Of a DNA stretch of 51,366 bases, positions 42,877-51,241 are shown in pieces. The first letter of the stretch is position 1. Each line of letters begins with the position of its first letter. The notes under the pieces were generated by a model that was given only the letters and a program-made list of their open reading frames with translations, was not told where the DNA came from and searched no databases. The stretch comes from Halorubrum sp. SD626R (GTDB lineage Archaea > Halobacteriota > Halobacteria > Halobacteriales > Haloferacaceae). Both the position numbers and the translations under genes were made by a program. The DNA lies in NCBI RefSeq assembly GCF_001261915.1, contig NZ_CVRT01000153.1:1-51366 (forward strand), in the 5' to 3' direction.

Positions 42877-42923
42877 GTTTAGACACCGGCGACTGAGCGG
42901 TTCAGTCGCTGGCGACAGACCGA

Positions 42924-43151
42924 TCAGTGCCGGAAGAGGTGGATCGCGTCCTCGTCGCGGAGGAGACAGAACCTCGCGCCGTCGCTCTCCGGGAACGTCG
43001 TCCCCGTCTCGCGCGTGGTGAACAGCCGTTCGAACGGCGCGTTACAGACCGGGCACGAGACGTCCTTCCGGTTCTCCCAGAGGGCCGTCGATCCCGTGTC
43101 TCTGAGCTGTTTCAGCGCGTGACGGTGGTCGTGGACGTCGAACCGCGGCAT
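42924..43151 (-). CDS. Small CxxC zinc-finger-like protein
   Basis: The 75-residue protein has SCPVCNAPFERLFTTRETGTTF, where CPVC and a later cysteine (FCLLRDED) plus histidines could bind zinc. It ends in AIHLFRH. Related haloarchaeal proteins are sometimes labelled flagella cluster protein or DUF7385; there are no archaellum genes here, so I do not adopt that function. Confidence 0.7.
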   Translation of the reverse strand: MPRFDVHDHRHALKQLRDTGSTALWENRKDVSCPVCNAPFERLFTTRETGTTFPESDGARFCLLRDEDAIHLFRH

Positions 43152-43227
43152 GTCCGGAGGTCTGCGGGCCGGCGGTTGAATGTGACCCCGAAAGTATCAG
43201 GCGTGATTCCGTCGCGGTCGTCGCGGC

Positions 43228-44082
43228 TCAGGCGTCCAGTTCGGCCAGTCCCGACCGGGCCCGTTCGACGGCCGCGTCGTCGCCGGTCCGGACGTACTCG
43301 CCGAGCGCGTCCGCGGCGTCGACGAGAGCGTCTGCGTCCGTCGCGGGAACGTCGCCGTTGAGCGCCTCGACGCGCTTCGCTCGGTCGCGGAGCCGTTCGA
43401 GGAGCTCTCTGGTCGGGGCGATCCGTGACCGAGGATCGTCGCCGTCGCCGCCCGTGTCGACGGAGACCGTCGGTCCGTCGGCCGCCGGACCCTCGCCAGT
43501 CGCGGAACTCTCGCCGGTCGCGGAACCCTCGCCGGTCGCGGAATCGTCCCCGGTCTCGAGTTCGTCGAGGAACGCGAGGAGGTCGCTCCGGTACTCGTCG
43601 ACGGCGCCCGCGGCCGCCATCCCGCGAGCCTCGCGGAGCCGCTCGGGGACGGTCGCCGTCGCGGGGCGGCCGCCGTCGTCGGCGCCGGCCAGCAGTTCGA
43701 GGAGGTACTCGCTGTCCGCGTCGGCGGGATCGCGGAGCCGGTCGTAGCAGTCGACCGCCTCCAGCAGCTCTCGGGCCGCGAGGTACGTCCCGTCGAGCGG
43801 GAGGAGCTCGCCGCCGCGGACGAAGCCGCGCTTCCGGACGTACTCGCGGAGGTCCGACTTGAGTTCGTCGACGCCCTCCGCGGGAAGGGTCCCGCTCGCG
43901 TCCCCAAACCGGGCGCGGTGGGCGCCGAGGTCGAGCGTCGCGGGCGCGTCGGTGTGCGTCGTGCGGTCGTCGACGCCGACGCTCCGGAGGTCCCCGCAGT
44001 CCGGACACTCCACGCTCCCCGTCTCGTAGTACGACCACCGGGCGCCGCACTGCTGGCACTCTCGCTCCCCGCGAATCTTCAT
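43228..44082 (-). CDS. Haloarchaeal protein with N-terminal zinc ribbon
   Basis: The 284-residue protein begins MKIRGERECQQCGARWSYYE and continues SVECPDCGDLRSVG, a CxxC...CxxC zinc ribbon (TFIIB-like). The rest is acidic and helical with a low-complexity linker around residues 180-205 repeating ATGEGSATGES. The ATG at 44082 follows directly from the ribbon start; the longer open frame upstream is shadow. Its role is unknown, perhaps nucleic acid or protein binding. Divergent from the next gene, sharing a 108-base promoter region. Confidence 0.75.
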   Translation of the reverse strand: MKIRGERECQQCGARWSYYETGSVECPDCGDLRSVGVDDRTTHTDAPATLDLGAHRARFGDASGTLPAEGVDELKSDLREYVRKRGFVRGGELLPLDGTYLAARELLEAVDCYDRLRDPADADSEYLLELLAGADDGGRPATATVPERLREARGMAAAGAVDEYRSDLLAFLDELETGDDSATGEGSATGESSATGEGPAADGPTVSVDTGGDGDDPRSRIAPTRELLERLRDRAKRVEALNGDVPATDADALVDAADALGEYVRTGDDAAVERARSGLAELDA

Positions 44083-44158
44083 ACCCGACTCCACGCGCCG
44101 TTCGGCGTAAAGGACTGCGGTCGGGCCGAGGCGGGCGATCCGATCTCTCCCTCGACAT

Positions 44159-44169
44159 GTTATATATGG
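44159..44169 (+). promoter_or_regulatory. TATA element of the DUF7544-like gene
   Basis: GTTATATATGG is centred about 27 bases before ATG 44191, one of the clearest TATA boxes in the window. Confidence 0.65.
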
Positions 44170-44190
44170 GATCCGCGAGAACCGCCGCAC

Positions 44191-45450
44191 ATGAGTTGGC
44201 ACGCCGTCGACGCGCTCGACGACGCGGTCGACGCCACGCGCCGGTTCCTGTTCCCGTTCAGCCTCGTCCGCTGGGCGAAACTCGCCCTCCTCGTGCTCCT
44301 GATGGGCGGTGGCGGCGGCGCGAGCGCGAACGCGACCGTCTCCCTCGCGTCCGATGCGGGGGTGACGCCGCCGGAGGGAATCGATCCCGATCCCGCCGTC
44401 GGCTCGGAATCCGGGGGCGTCAGTGGGGGATCCGGGAGCGGCGGCTCGGGATCCGGGGGCATCGATCCGGGTTCGATACCCTCCGACGCGCTCACCGAAG
44501 CGGTCGATCCGGGCGTGATCGCGGTCGCCGCCGGTGCGGTCGTTCTCCTGATCGTCGCGGTCTCGGTAGCGTCGCTGTCGCTGCGGCTGGTCTTCTACGA
44601 CGCGCTTCGGACGAATCGCGTCCGGCTCTGGCGGCCGTTCCTCGCGCGCCTGCGCCAGTCGCTCGGCCTGTTCCTGTTCACCGCGGTACTGAGCGCCGCG
44701 GCGGCGGCGCCCGTCGCGCTGGGGATTCTCGTCGCGGTCGCCGCGGACGCTCCGACCGGGTGGGCGCCGCTCGACTCGCTCGCCGGGACGGTGGGATCGC
44801 TCTCGGGCGGGCCGCTCGTCGCGCTCGGTCTCGCCGGGGCGGCGCTCGTCGCGCTCGCCGCGCTCGCGCTCCGCTTCACCTACGAGTTCGTTGTGCCGAC
44901 GATGGTCGTTCGGGAGACCGGCGTGCTTGGGGGGTGGCGGCGGATCTGGACTACGCTGCGCGCCGAGTGGGCCGAGGTGCTGGTGTATCTCGTCGCCCAC
45001 GTCGTCGTCGGTCTGGGGCTGTCGGTCGTCGAGGGAGTCGCGTTCGCGTTCGCCCTCGCGCTCGTGGCCGCGATCGGCGGCCTCGCGCTCCTCCTCGTCG
45101 CGGCCGCGCTGGGCGGGCTCGGTGCGCTGCTCGGAACCGCGGCCGGAGCGTCGGCGGTCGTGCTGGTGGCGCTCGCGGGAGTCGCCGTCCTCTTGGCCTT
45201 GGTGTTGCCCGTGCGGGTGATCACGCGCTCGTACCGGATCGCCTATGAAGTCTCGACGCTCGGCGGACTGGACCGAGACCTCGCCCTGCTCCACCCTGAT
45301 CTCGGCTCCAAAGCGCATGGATCGTCGAGACCGGGCGCCTCTGGATCGGGTGGTTCGGAATCGCGCGCCTCGGGATCAGACGGTTCGGGGTCAGATGGTT
45401 CGGAGTCAGATGGTTCGGAGTCGAATTCCGGCGATTCTGGTAACCGGTAA
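44191..45450 (+). CDS. Alanine/glycine-rich multi-pass membrane protein, DUF7544-like
   Basis: The 419-residue protein begins MSWHAVDALDDAVDATRRFLFPFSLVRWAKLALLVLLMGGGG, which I associate with haloarchaeal DUF7544 membrane proteins. A glycine/serine-rich extracytoplasmic loop (SGGVSGGSGSGGSGSGG) follows. Then five to six helices run from about residue 105 to 355. The tail is serine/glycine/aspartate-rich, repeating SDGSES, and the DNA of this tail continues as repeats past the stop. Function unknown; the WRRIWTTLRAEWAEVLVYL segment resembles a conserved cytoplasmic loop. Confidence 0.75.
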   Translation: MSWHAVDALDDAVDATRRFLFPFSLVRWAKLALLVLLMGGGGGASANATVSLASDAGVTPPEGIDPDPAVGSESGGVSGGSGSGGSGSGGIDPGSIPSDALTEAVDPGVIAVAAGAVVLLIVAVSVASLSLRLVFYDALRTNRVRLWRPFLARLRQSLGLFLFTAVLSAAAAAPVALGILVAVAADAPTGWAPLDSLAGTVGSLSGGPLVALGLAGAALVALAALALRFTYEFVVPTMVVRETGVLGGWRRIWTTLRAEWAEVLVYLVAHVVVGLGLSVVEGVAFAFALALVAAIGGLALLLVAAALGGLGALLGTAAGASAVVLVALAGVAVLLALVLPVRVITRSYRIAYEVSTLGGLDRDLALLHPDLGSKAHGSSRPGASGSGGSESRASGSDGSGSDGSESDGSESNSGDSGNR

Positions 45451-45500
45451 CTCTGGTGACGGGCAGATTCGGTGACCGCTAACTCCGGTGACCGCTGGGT
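45380..45500 (+). repeat. Degenerate repeats spanning the end of the membrane protein gene
   Basis: TCAGATGGTTCGGAG-type units (45387-45425) encode the tail. After the stop, GGTGACCGCTAACTC-like units continue, so the gene may have gained its end by repeat expansion. Confidence 0.5.
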
Positions 45501-45526
45501 CGCGATCCGGATCGTCTCTCGACTGC

Positions 45527-45602
45527 GGATCGCCTCTTGACCGCCGAATCGCCTCGCCTCTTGACCGCCGAATCGCCTCGCCTCTTGACCGCCGAATCGC
45601 CC
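45527..45602. repeat. 24-bp tandem repeat, about three copies
   Basis: Copies of GCCGAATCGCCTCGCCTCTTGACC repeat between the membrane protein gene and maeB. The array is flanked by another degenerate copy beginning near 45527. Confidence 0.75.
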
Positions 45603-45736
45603 CGTCAGCGTCGACTGTCGTATTGTATCTGATGCCTCGGGCGAACGTTCGATTTCGATCGGGAAACGTCGAACGTCGAACGACACCTTCGACGTGTTCA
45701 CATACCTTTTTACTCTGTTCGTGAATGGAGGTGGAC

Positions 45737-47989
45737 ATGGGACTGGATGACGACGCGCGGGAATATCACCGAGAGGAGCCGCCGGGGAAGATAGCCATCG
45801 AGACGACGAAGCCGACGAACACGCAGCGAGACCTCTCGTTAGCGTACTCTCCGGGCGTCGCGGCGCCCTGCCGCGACATCGCTGCAGACCCGGAATCCGT
45901 CTTCGAGTACACCGCGAAGGGGAACCTCGTCGCGGTCGTCTCGAACGGATCGGCGGTCCTCGGGCTCGGCGACATCGGGGCCTCGGCGTCGAAGCCGGTG
46001 ATGGAGGGGAAAGGCGTGCTGTTCAAGCGCTTCGCCGACATCGACGTCTTCGACATCGAGCTCGACATCGATTCGGTCGACCCGTTCTGTGAGGCGGTCT
46101 CCGCGATGGAGCCGACGTTCGGCGGCGTGAACTTAGAGGACATCAAGGCGCCGGAATGCTTCGAGATCGAGGAGCGCCTCCGCGACGAGATGGATGTCCC
46201 CGTGTTCCACGACGACCAACACGGCACCGCGATCATCTCCGGCGCCGCCCTGACGAACGCGGTCGAGATCTCCGGGAAGGACCTCTCCGAGATCGAGATC
46301 GTTTTCTCGGGGGCTGGCGCGTCCGCCATCGCGACCGCTCGATTCTACGTCTCACTCGGCGCGCGCAAAGAGAACATCACGATGTGCGACTCTTCCGGGA
46401 TCATCACCGAGGAGCGCGTCGACGCGGGCGAGGTCAACCAGTACAAGAGCCAGTTCGCCAGCGACGCCGCGGGCGGGGATCTGTCGGACGCGATGGAGGG
46501 CGCCGACGTCTTCGTCGGGCTCTCCGTCGGCGGAATCGTCTCGCAGGAGATGGTGCGGTCGATGGCCGCCGACCCGATCATCTTCGCGATGGCGAATCCC
46601 GACCCGGAGATCACCTACGAGGACGCGAAGGACGCCCGCGACGACACGGTGATCATGGCAACCGGGCGGTCGGATTACCCGAACATGGTGAACAACGTCC
46701 TCGGGTTCCCGTTCCTCTTCCGGGGCGCGCTCGACGTGCGCGCGACGGAGATCAACGAGGAGATGAAGCGGGCCGCCGCCGAGGCGCTCGCCGAGCTGGC
46801 GCGGAAAGACGTCCCCGACGCCGTGGTGAAGGCGTACGGCGACGACCCGCTCCAGTTCGGCCCGGACTACGTGATCCCGAAGCCGCTCGATCCGCGCGTC
46901 CTCTTCGAGGTCGCGCCGAGCGTCGCGGAGGCGGCGATGGAGTCGGGCGCCGCGCGGACGGAAATCGACCTCGAACGGTATCGCGAGGAGTTGGAGGCGC
47001 GGCTCGGGAAATCCCGCGAGATGATGCGCGTCGTCCTGAACAAGGCGAAGAGCGACCCGAAGCGCATCGCGCTCGCGGAGGGGACCGACGAAAAGATGAT
47101 CCGCGCGGCCTACCAGCTCTCGGAGCAGGGCATCGCGGATCCCGTGCTGCTCGGCGACGCCGACGAAATCGGTCGGACGGCCGACCGGCTCGGGCTCTCG
47201 TTCCAGCCGGAGATCGTCGATCCGGAACACCGCGACGTGTCGGCGTACGGGGACCGGCTCCACGAGCTCCGGAAGCGGAAAGGGATCACCCGCCGGGAGG
47301 CGAACGAGCTGGTCCGACGCGACACGAACTACCTCGGGAGCGTCATGGTGAAGTCCGGAGACGTGGACGCCATGCTCACCGGGCTGACGCACCATTATCC
47401 GTCGGCGCTCCGACCGCCGCTGCAGGTGATCGGATCTGACGACGACACCGACACGATCGCCGGCGTGTACATGCTCACGTTCAAGAATCGGGTGATATTC
47501 TGTGCCGACACCACGGTGAACCAGGACCCGGACGCGGAGACGCTGGCCGAGGTCACCCGCCACACCGCGGACCTCGCCCGGCGGTTCAACGTCGAGCCGC
47601 GCGCGGCGATGCTGTCGTACTCCAACTTCGGAAGCGTCGACAACGAGGGGACCCAGAAGCCCCGAGAGGCCGTCGATATCCTCCACGGAGACGAGGGAGT
47701 CGACTTCCCCGTCGACGGGGAGATGCAGGCCGACACCGCCGTCGTCGACGATATCCTCAACGGGACCTACGAGTTCTCGGAGCTCGACGAGGCCGCGAAC
47801 GTTCTCGTCTTCCCGAACCTCGAAGCGGGGAACATCGGGTACAAGCTACTCCAGCGCCTCGGCGGAGCGGAGGCCATCGGTCCGATGCTGGTCGGCATGG
47901 ATCAGCCCGTTCACGTCCTCCAGCGCGGTGACGAGGTGAAAGACATCGTCAACTTGGCGAGCGTGGCGGTCGTCGACGCACAAGAATAG
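45737..47989 (+). CDS. maeB: NADP-dependent malic enzyme with phosphotransacetylase-like domain
   Basis: This is a 750-residue protein. The malic enzyme half includes [86 protein letters not shown] and [19 protein letters not shown]. From about residue 425 a phosphate acetyl/butyryltransferase-like domain follows ([33 protein letters not shown]). It decarboxylates malate to pyruvate with NADP reduction; the C-terminal domain is usually regulatory. ATG 45737 has GGAGGTG just before it; ATG 45725, four codons earlier, is also possible as a leaderless start. It precedes the replication origin. Confidence 0.93.
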   Translation: MGLDDDAREYHREEPPGKIAIETTKPTNTQRDLSLAYSPGVAAPCRDIAADPESVFEYTAKGNLVAVVSNGSAVLGLGDIGASASKPVMEGKGVLFKRFADIDVFDIELDIDSVDPFCEAVSAMEPTFGGVNLEDIKAPECFEIEERLRDEMDVPVFHDDQHGTAIISGAALTNAVEISGKDLSEIEIVFSGAGASAIATARFYVSLGARKENITMCDSSGIITEERVDAGEVNQYKSQFASDAAGGDLSDAMEGADVFVGLSVGGIVSQEMVRSMAADPIIFAMANPDPEITYEDAKDARDDTVIMATGRSDYPNMVNNVLGFPFLFRGALDVRATEINEEMKRAAAEALAELARKDVPDAVVKAYGDDPLQFGPDYVIPKPLDPRVLFEVAPSVAEAAMESGAARTEIDLERYREELEARLGKSREMMRVVLNKAKSDPKRIALAEGTDEKMIRAAYQLSEQGIADPVLLGDADEIGRTADRLGLSFQPEIVDPEHRDVSAYGDRLHELRKRKGITRREANELVRRDTNYLGSVMVKSGDVDAMLTGLTHHYPSALRPPLQVIGSDDDTDTIAGVYMLTFKNRVIFCADTTVNQDPDAETLAEVTRHTADLARRFNVEPRAAMLSYSNFGSVDNEGTQKPREAVDILHGDEGVDFPVDGEMQADTAVVDDILNGTYEFSELDEAANVLVFPNLEAGNIGYKLLQRLGGAEAIGPMLVGMDQPVHVLQRGDEVKDIVNLASVAVVDAQE

Positions 47990-48165
47990 CGGTCATCGAC
48001 CATCGACTCCTTCGAGTCGCGTCGCTTCGACGGGCGCCCTTCGTCGGACGCTTTCTGTTGGATATTCGTTTCTCCTCTCGTCTCACCTGTTTCTTGTCTT
48101 ATTTGTTCCTCGTCTCGTCTGTTCCTCGTCTATTTCGGGGAGCGATGCGTTGAGGCTAGAGTGAC

Positions 48166-48191
48166 ACACCGGGTTTCCGGTGAAATGGGGG
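48166..48191 (+). other. Origin recognition box 1 with G-string
   Basis: ACACCGGGTTTCCGGTGAA is followed by ATGGGGG. The TTCCGGTGAAA-N-GGGG order matches the archaeal ORB consensus (TTCC-N-GTGGAAA followed by a G-run). It points right, towards the AT-rich segment. Confidence 0.85.
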
Positions 48192-48239
48192 AGTGCGGCA
48201 GATGGGGTCGTTGCGGGAGTCGGTTCTTCCCTGAACCCA

Positions 48240-48388
48240 TCGAGAAACTTCTCGCTAAGACTACCGAGAGCTCTAAAACCACTGAGAGCTTTCTCCGACC
48301 ATCTTCTCCGATCCCCGCTAATTCTATAAAGAATTATAAACTAGTTTTGAGTATACTCCATTGACCCCAATGGTCGAGAAACTTCTCT
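48240..48388. repeat. Repeated TCGAGAAACTTCTC element flanking the AT-rich segment
   Basis: Copies lie at 48240-48253 and 48373-48386. They bracket the AT-rich block and continue with related bases (CTACCGAGAG and ATAGTCGAGAG). They could be weaker binding sites for an initiator. Confidence 0.55.
48318..48362. other. AT-rich probable DNA-unwinding element
   Basis: CTAATTCTATAAAGAATTATAAA and the bases after it contain almost no G or C in an otherwise GC-rich genome. It lies between ORB1 and ORB2. Initial strand opening is expected here. Confidence 0.65.
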
Positions 48389-48503
48389 CGATAGTCGAGA
48401 GACTTTCATCGGAAAGGTGCAGGGCGATCCGACACTCTATCGTCGATTCCCACGTTTTCCGGCTGTGTGAAGCCGTATCCAGCTACGAGAAGTCATGCGA
48501 TAG

Positions 48504-48523
48504 ACACCGGGTTTCCGGTGAAT
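48504..48523 (+). other. Origin recognition box 2
   Basis: The same 19-base core as ORB1, in the same orientation, 338 bases further right, without a G-string (AATACG follows). Confidence 0.8.
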
Positions 48524-48608
48524 ACGATTGTGTGATGGAATCGATCTCCTTGTGGTTCTCTTACCTACTCCACATCGCTCTCTTCCATGCAACATTACCA
48601 GCCCTCAG

Positions 48609-48700
48609 GGAATTCCACTTCTATGGTACTCCACCTCCACGGAATTCCACCTCCACCTCCACGGAATTCCACCTCCACCTCCACGGAATACCACCCCAAC
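48609..48700. repeat. 22-bp tandem repeats (GGAATTCCACCTCCACCTCCAC type)
   Basis: Units start at 48641, 48663 and 48685 (the last one partial), with an expanded unit from 48609. They resemble iterons and lie inside the origin between ORB2 and ORB3. The EcoRI-like GAATTC core recurs in each. Confidence 0.75.
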
Positions 48701-48710
48701 GGAAAACTAC

Positions 48711-48747
48711 CCACCCCACCGACCCCGTTTCACCGGAAACCCGGTGT
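48711..48747 (-). other. Origin recognition box 3 with G-strings
   Basis: On the minus strand: the same 19-base core, then ACGGGGTCGG and another GGGG run. It faces ORB1 across the AT-rich segment. Confidence 0.85.
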
Positions 48748-48791
48748 GTGTCTCAACCCTCCTAACTCACTACACGCTCGAAACGGAACGC

Positions 48792-48812
48792 ATTTCACCG
48801 GAAACCCGGTGT
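48792..48812 (-). other. Origin recognition box 4, in the orc1 promoter
   Basis: The same core on the minus strand, ending 8 bases before the orc1 ATG and lacking a G-string. Bound Orc1 would block the promoter, so this site may set up autoregulation. Confidence 0.8.
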
Positions 48813-48819
48813 CGATCCC

Positions 48820-50022
48820 ATGGACGCAGCGGACGACCTCTTCACTCGGGAGGACCCGATATTCGCGAACAAGGAACTCCTCGAGATCAGTCACCTCCCC
48901 GGCGAAGGCCGAATCGTCGGTCGGGACGACGAGATCGCCGATCTCGCGAATGCGGTCAACCCGGCCATCTTCGGGCAGAGTCCGAGCAACGTGCTCATCT
49001 ACGGGAAGACGGGGACCGGGAAGTCGCTCTGCGCGAAGTACGTCTCGAAGCGACTCGTCTCGACCGCCGGCGAGGAGGGCGTCAACGCCACCTTCGCGTA
49101 CGTCGACTGCGCGCAGGACACGACCGAGACGCAGGCCGTCCAGACGATCGCCGACGGCGTGAACGACCCCGACGCGACCGGGATTAACGTCCCGGATAAG
49201 GGGCTGTCGACCTCGACGTACTACAAGCGGCTCTGGCGCATCCTCGACCAGCGGTACGATGTCGTGCTCGTCATCCTCGACGAGATCGACAAACTCGACG
49301 ACGACGCGATCCTGATGCAGCTATCACGCGCGGGCGAGGCCGGGAAGATCACGGACTGCAAGCTCGGCGTCGTGGGGATCAGCAACAAGATCCAGTACAA
49401 AGACCGGATGGACGAGCGGGTCAAATCGAGCCTCTGTGAGCGCGAATTCGTGTTCCCGCCGTACGACGCGAACCAGCTCCGGGAGATCATGCAGGCGCGG
49501 GCGGACGCGTTCCACGACGACGTACTCGACCCGTCCACGATTCCGCGCGCCGCGGCGCTCGCGGCGCGCGAGCACGGGGACGCGCGGAAGGCGATCGATA
49601 TCCTCAGATACGCCGGCGAGATCGCGCAGGGAAACGACGAACCGACCGTTCGCGAGGAGTTCGTGACGCAGGCGCGCCAGCGCGCCGAGACGGACCGGTT
49701 CCGTGAACTCATCCGCGGGTCGACGCCACACTCCCGGTACGTCCTTCAGGCGCTCGCGCTGTTGTCCCTCTCGAACGGACGTAAGGACGGGTTCCGTACC
49801 AGTCGCGTGTACGAGATCTACGAGAACATCTGCCGGCAGGAGGGGTCGGACAGCCTCTCGCTTCGTCGCGTCCGAGACCTCCTCAAGGAGCACGCGTTCC
49901 TCGACATCATCGAACAGTCGAAACACAGCGGCGGGAGCGCGGAGGGAAGCTACACGAAACACCAACTGCTGGAGGACCCGAGCGTCGTCAAGGACGTACT
50001 GACGGGAGACAGCGCCACGTAA
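48820..50022 (+). CDS. orc1: Orc1/Cdc6 replication initiator
   Basis: The 400-residue AAA+ protein starts MDAADDLFTREDPIFANKELLEISHLP. Walker A GKTGTGKS lies near residue 62-69 and Walker B VLVILDEIDKLDDD near 150; GVVGISNKI is sensor 1. The lid region has AREHGDARKAIDILRYAGEIA, and a C-terminal winged helix (about residues 300-395) includes RVYEIYENICRQEGSDSLSLRRVRDLLKEHAFLD. It binds origin recognition boxes and loads the MCM helicase. The gene begins 8 bases after ORB4, so this protein most likely serves this origin. Confidence 0.95.
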   Translation: MDAADDLFTREDPIFANKELLEISHLPGEGRIVGRDDEIADLANAVNPAIFGQSPSNVLIYGKTGTGKSLCAKYVSKRLVSTAGEEGVNATFAYVDCAQDTTETQAVQTIADGVNDPDATGINVPDKGLSTSTYYKRLWRILDQRYDVVLVILDEIDKLDDDAILMQLSRAGEAGKITDCKLGVVGISNKIQYKDRMDERVKSSLCEREFVFPPYDANQLREIMQARADAFHDDVLDPSTIPRAAALAAREHGDARKAIDILRYAGEIAQGNDEPTVREEFVTQARQRAETDRFRELIRGSTPHSRYVLQALALLSLSNGRKDGFRTSRVYEIYENICRQEGSDSLSLRRVRDLLKEHAFLDIIEQSKHSGGSAEGSYTKHQLLEDPSVVKDVLTGDSAT

Positions 50023-50167
50023 CGGTTCCGGCGAGACCGATCCCCGGTCGCTTCCCCTCTCGGGGTAACCTCGTACGGTCGATTCCGCGCCGACGCTTCG
50101 CCGACCGACCGAGCACTGCTGGTTCGACGCCTCGCGACTGATCGAGCCGATACGATCGAGCGAACGC

Positions 50168-50728
50168 TCAGCCGAGCAGACCGAGTCCCTCGATCCGCTC
50201 GACGATCTCTTCGACGGCCTCCTCGGCGTCGTCGGTGCGTTTCCCGCCGGTGATGACGATCTTCCCGCTGCCGAACAGGAGGATGACGACCTCCGGTTCG
50301 TCCATCCGGTAGACGAGCCCTGGGAACTGCTCCGGCTCGTACTCGACGTCCTCTAGGCCGAGGCCGATCGCGAGCGCGTTGAGGTTGAGGTTGTGGCCGA
50401 GATCGGCGCTCGACACGATGTTCTGTACGGTTATCTCCGGGTCCTCTTCGACCGGGATCTGGAGCCCGCGGAGCTTCTCGAAGATGATACCGAGGGCCTC
50501 GTGGACATCGTCGATGCTCTTCGCGCCCGTACACACGATCTTCCCCGACCGGAAGATAAGCGCGGCCGCCTTCGGTTCCTGGGTCCGGTAGACGAGCCCC
50601 GGAAAGTTGTCCGGGTTGAAATCCGCGCCCGGGAGGTCCTCCGCGAGCGCTTCCAAGTCGAGTTCTTGGCCGATTCCGGTTGATGCAACGACGTTCTGGA
50701 TCTCGATCGAATCAGCAGGGTTCGTCAT
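50168..50728 (-). CDS. tbp: TATA-box-binding protein
   Basis: This 186-residue protein is made of two direct repeats of about 90 residues, each with the TBP saddle pattern: IEIQNVVASTGIGQELDL...FPGLVYRTQEPKAAALIFRSGKIVCTGAKS and ITVQNIVSSADLGHNLNL...FPGLVYRMDEPEVVILLFGSGKIVITGGKR. It is acidic, as in haloarchaea, and lacks a C-terminal extension. It recruits TFB and RNA polymerase to promoters. Many haloarchaea have several tbp copies; which one this is cannot be told. Confidence 0.96.
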   Translation of the reverse strand: MTNPADSIEIQNVVASTGIGQELDLEALAEDLPGADFNPDNFPGLVYRTQEPKAAALIFRSGKIVCTGAKSIDDVHEALGIIFEKLRGLQIPVEEDPEITVQNIVSSADLGHNLNLNALAIGLGLEDVEYEPEQFPGLVYRMDEPEVVILLFGSGKIVITGGKRTDDAEEAVEEIVERIEGLGLLG

Positions 50729-51099
50729 CGTTCGCTTTTATATGCGTCCCCCTCCCTTATAAACGCCCGTGGTATAAACGATCGCTCGCGACGCGTCCTC
50801 GCCGTCGCCGTTCGCTCGCCCTTCGAGCCCGAGTGCGGGTACCCGAAACCCGCGGACGCCGACGAACGGGGACCACCGGTGAGAAATAGTCGTCTCCGAA
50901 CTCTCAGTGATGCGCTCTGAACTCCCGGCGGTGCACCTGGAACGCTCGGCGATCTATTGACAGAAAATATATAAATACTCGCAGATCGGCTCCGATCGCT
51001 CGGACGAGAACTCTGCTGCACTGATCGCCGTGACGGGCCCCGGTCGCACCGTGTCGTGACAACCGCTCTCATTGAAATCGCATGACGTGGCGGTGGTAG
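50729..51099. other. Divergent promoter region between tbp and the rRNA operon
   Basis: The region holds the tbp promoter at its left end and an AT-rich AAAATATATAAATACT stretch at about 50965-50980, which could be an additional promoter to either side. I see no gene. Confidence 0.5.
50756..50764 (-). promoter_or_regulatory. TATA element of tbp
   Basis: GTTTATAAG on the minus strand is centred about 31 bases before ATG 50728, fitting a leaderless tbp mRNA. A second AT-rich CATATAAAAG lies only 7-16 bases before the ATG and is too close to be the TATA box. Confidence 0.6.
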
Positions 51100-51144
51100 T
51101 TCGACGGTGTTAAGTATAACCCGGGATTCGTGTTGAATGCGAAG
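51100..51144 (+). promoter_or_regulatory. rRNA promoter P1
   Basis: TTCGACGGTGTTAAGTATAA followed about 20 bases later by TGAATGCGAAG matches the haloarchaeal rRNA promoter type: a TTCGACG upstream box, TTAA-type TATA element and TGCGAA start region. The TATA-like core is 51110-51119. Confidence 0.8.
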
Positions 51145-51186
51145 GTCCCCCGGCGCGGGGGACGACGGTCGGCCGCATCGCGGCCG
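51145..51186. repeat. Two hairpins between the rRNA promoters
   Basis: GTCCCCC-GGCGC-GGGGGAC (51145-51163) and CGGCCGC-ATC-GCGGCCG (51170-51186) are perfect stem-loops in the first bases transcribed from P1. They may affect early elongation or stability. Confidence 0.6.
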
Positions 51187-51195
51187 GTCGAAGTG

Positions 51196-51241
51196 TTCCG
51201 ACGTGCTTAAGTGTATAAGCCCGCTCGGTTGTAATGCGAAG
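51196..51241 (+). promoter_or_regulatory. rRNA promoter P2
   Basis: TTCCGACGTGCTTAAGTGTA and then TGTAATGCGAAG repeat the P1 plan about 97 bases downstream. The TATA-like core is 51206-51219. Confidence 0.8.

Larger units (their letters stand above)
47990..48819. other. oriC: Replication origin region upstream of orc1/cdc6
   Basis: This 830-base gene-free interval has four identical 19-bp recognition boxes, two in each orientation, an AT-rich stretch at 48318-48362, a repeated TCGAGAAACTTCTC element and a 22-bp tandem repeat. It lies directly before an orc1/cdc6 gene. This is the standard architecture of an archaeal origin. The short open frames inside are not convincing genes. Confidence 0.9.

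Noticed and set aside
45700..45725. TrmB-type site before maeB (TACTC...)
   Set aside because: Only one half-site is present; the second half does not match at the required spacing.
46352..47686. 444-codon minus-strand open frame inside maeB
   Set aside because: Antisense shadow of a well-supported enzyme; sequence is basic and unlike halophilic proteins.
48609..48700. Possible CRISPR array
   Set aside because: Repeats are head-to-tail with almost no spacers, and there are no cas genes; better explained as tandem repeats of the origin.
48161..48765. Short open frames within the origin region
   Set aside because: They are made of ORBs and tandem repeats, have normal-to-low GC bias at third positions and no protein-like composition.
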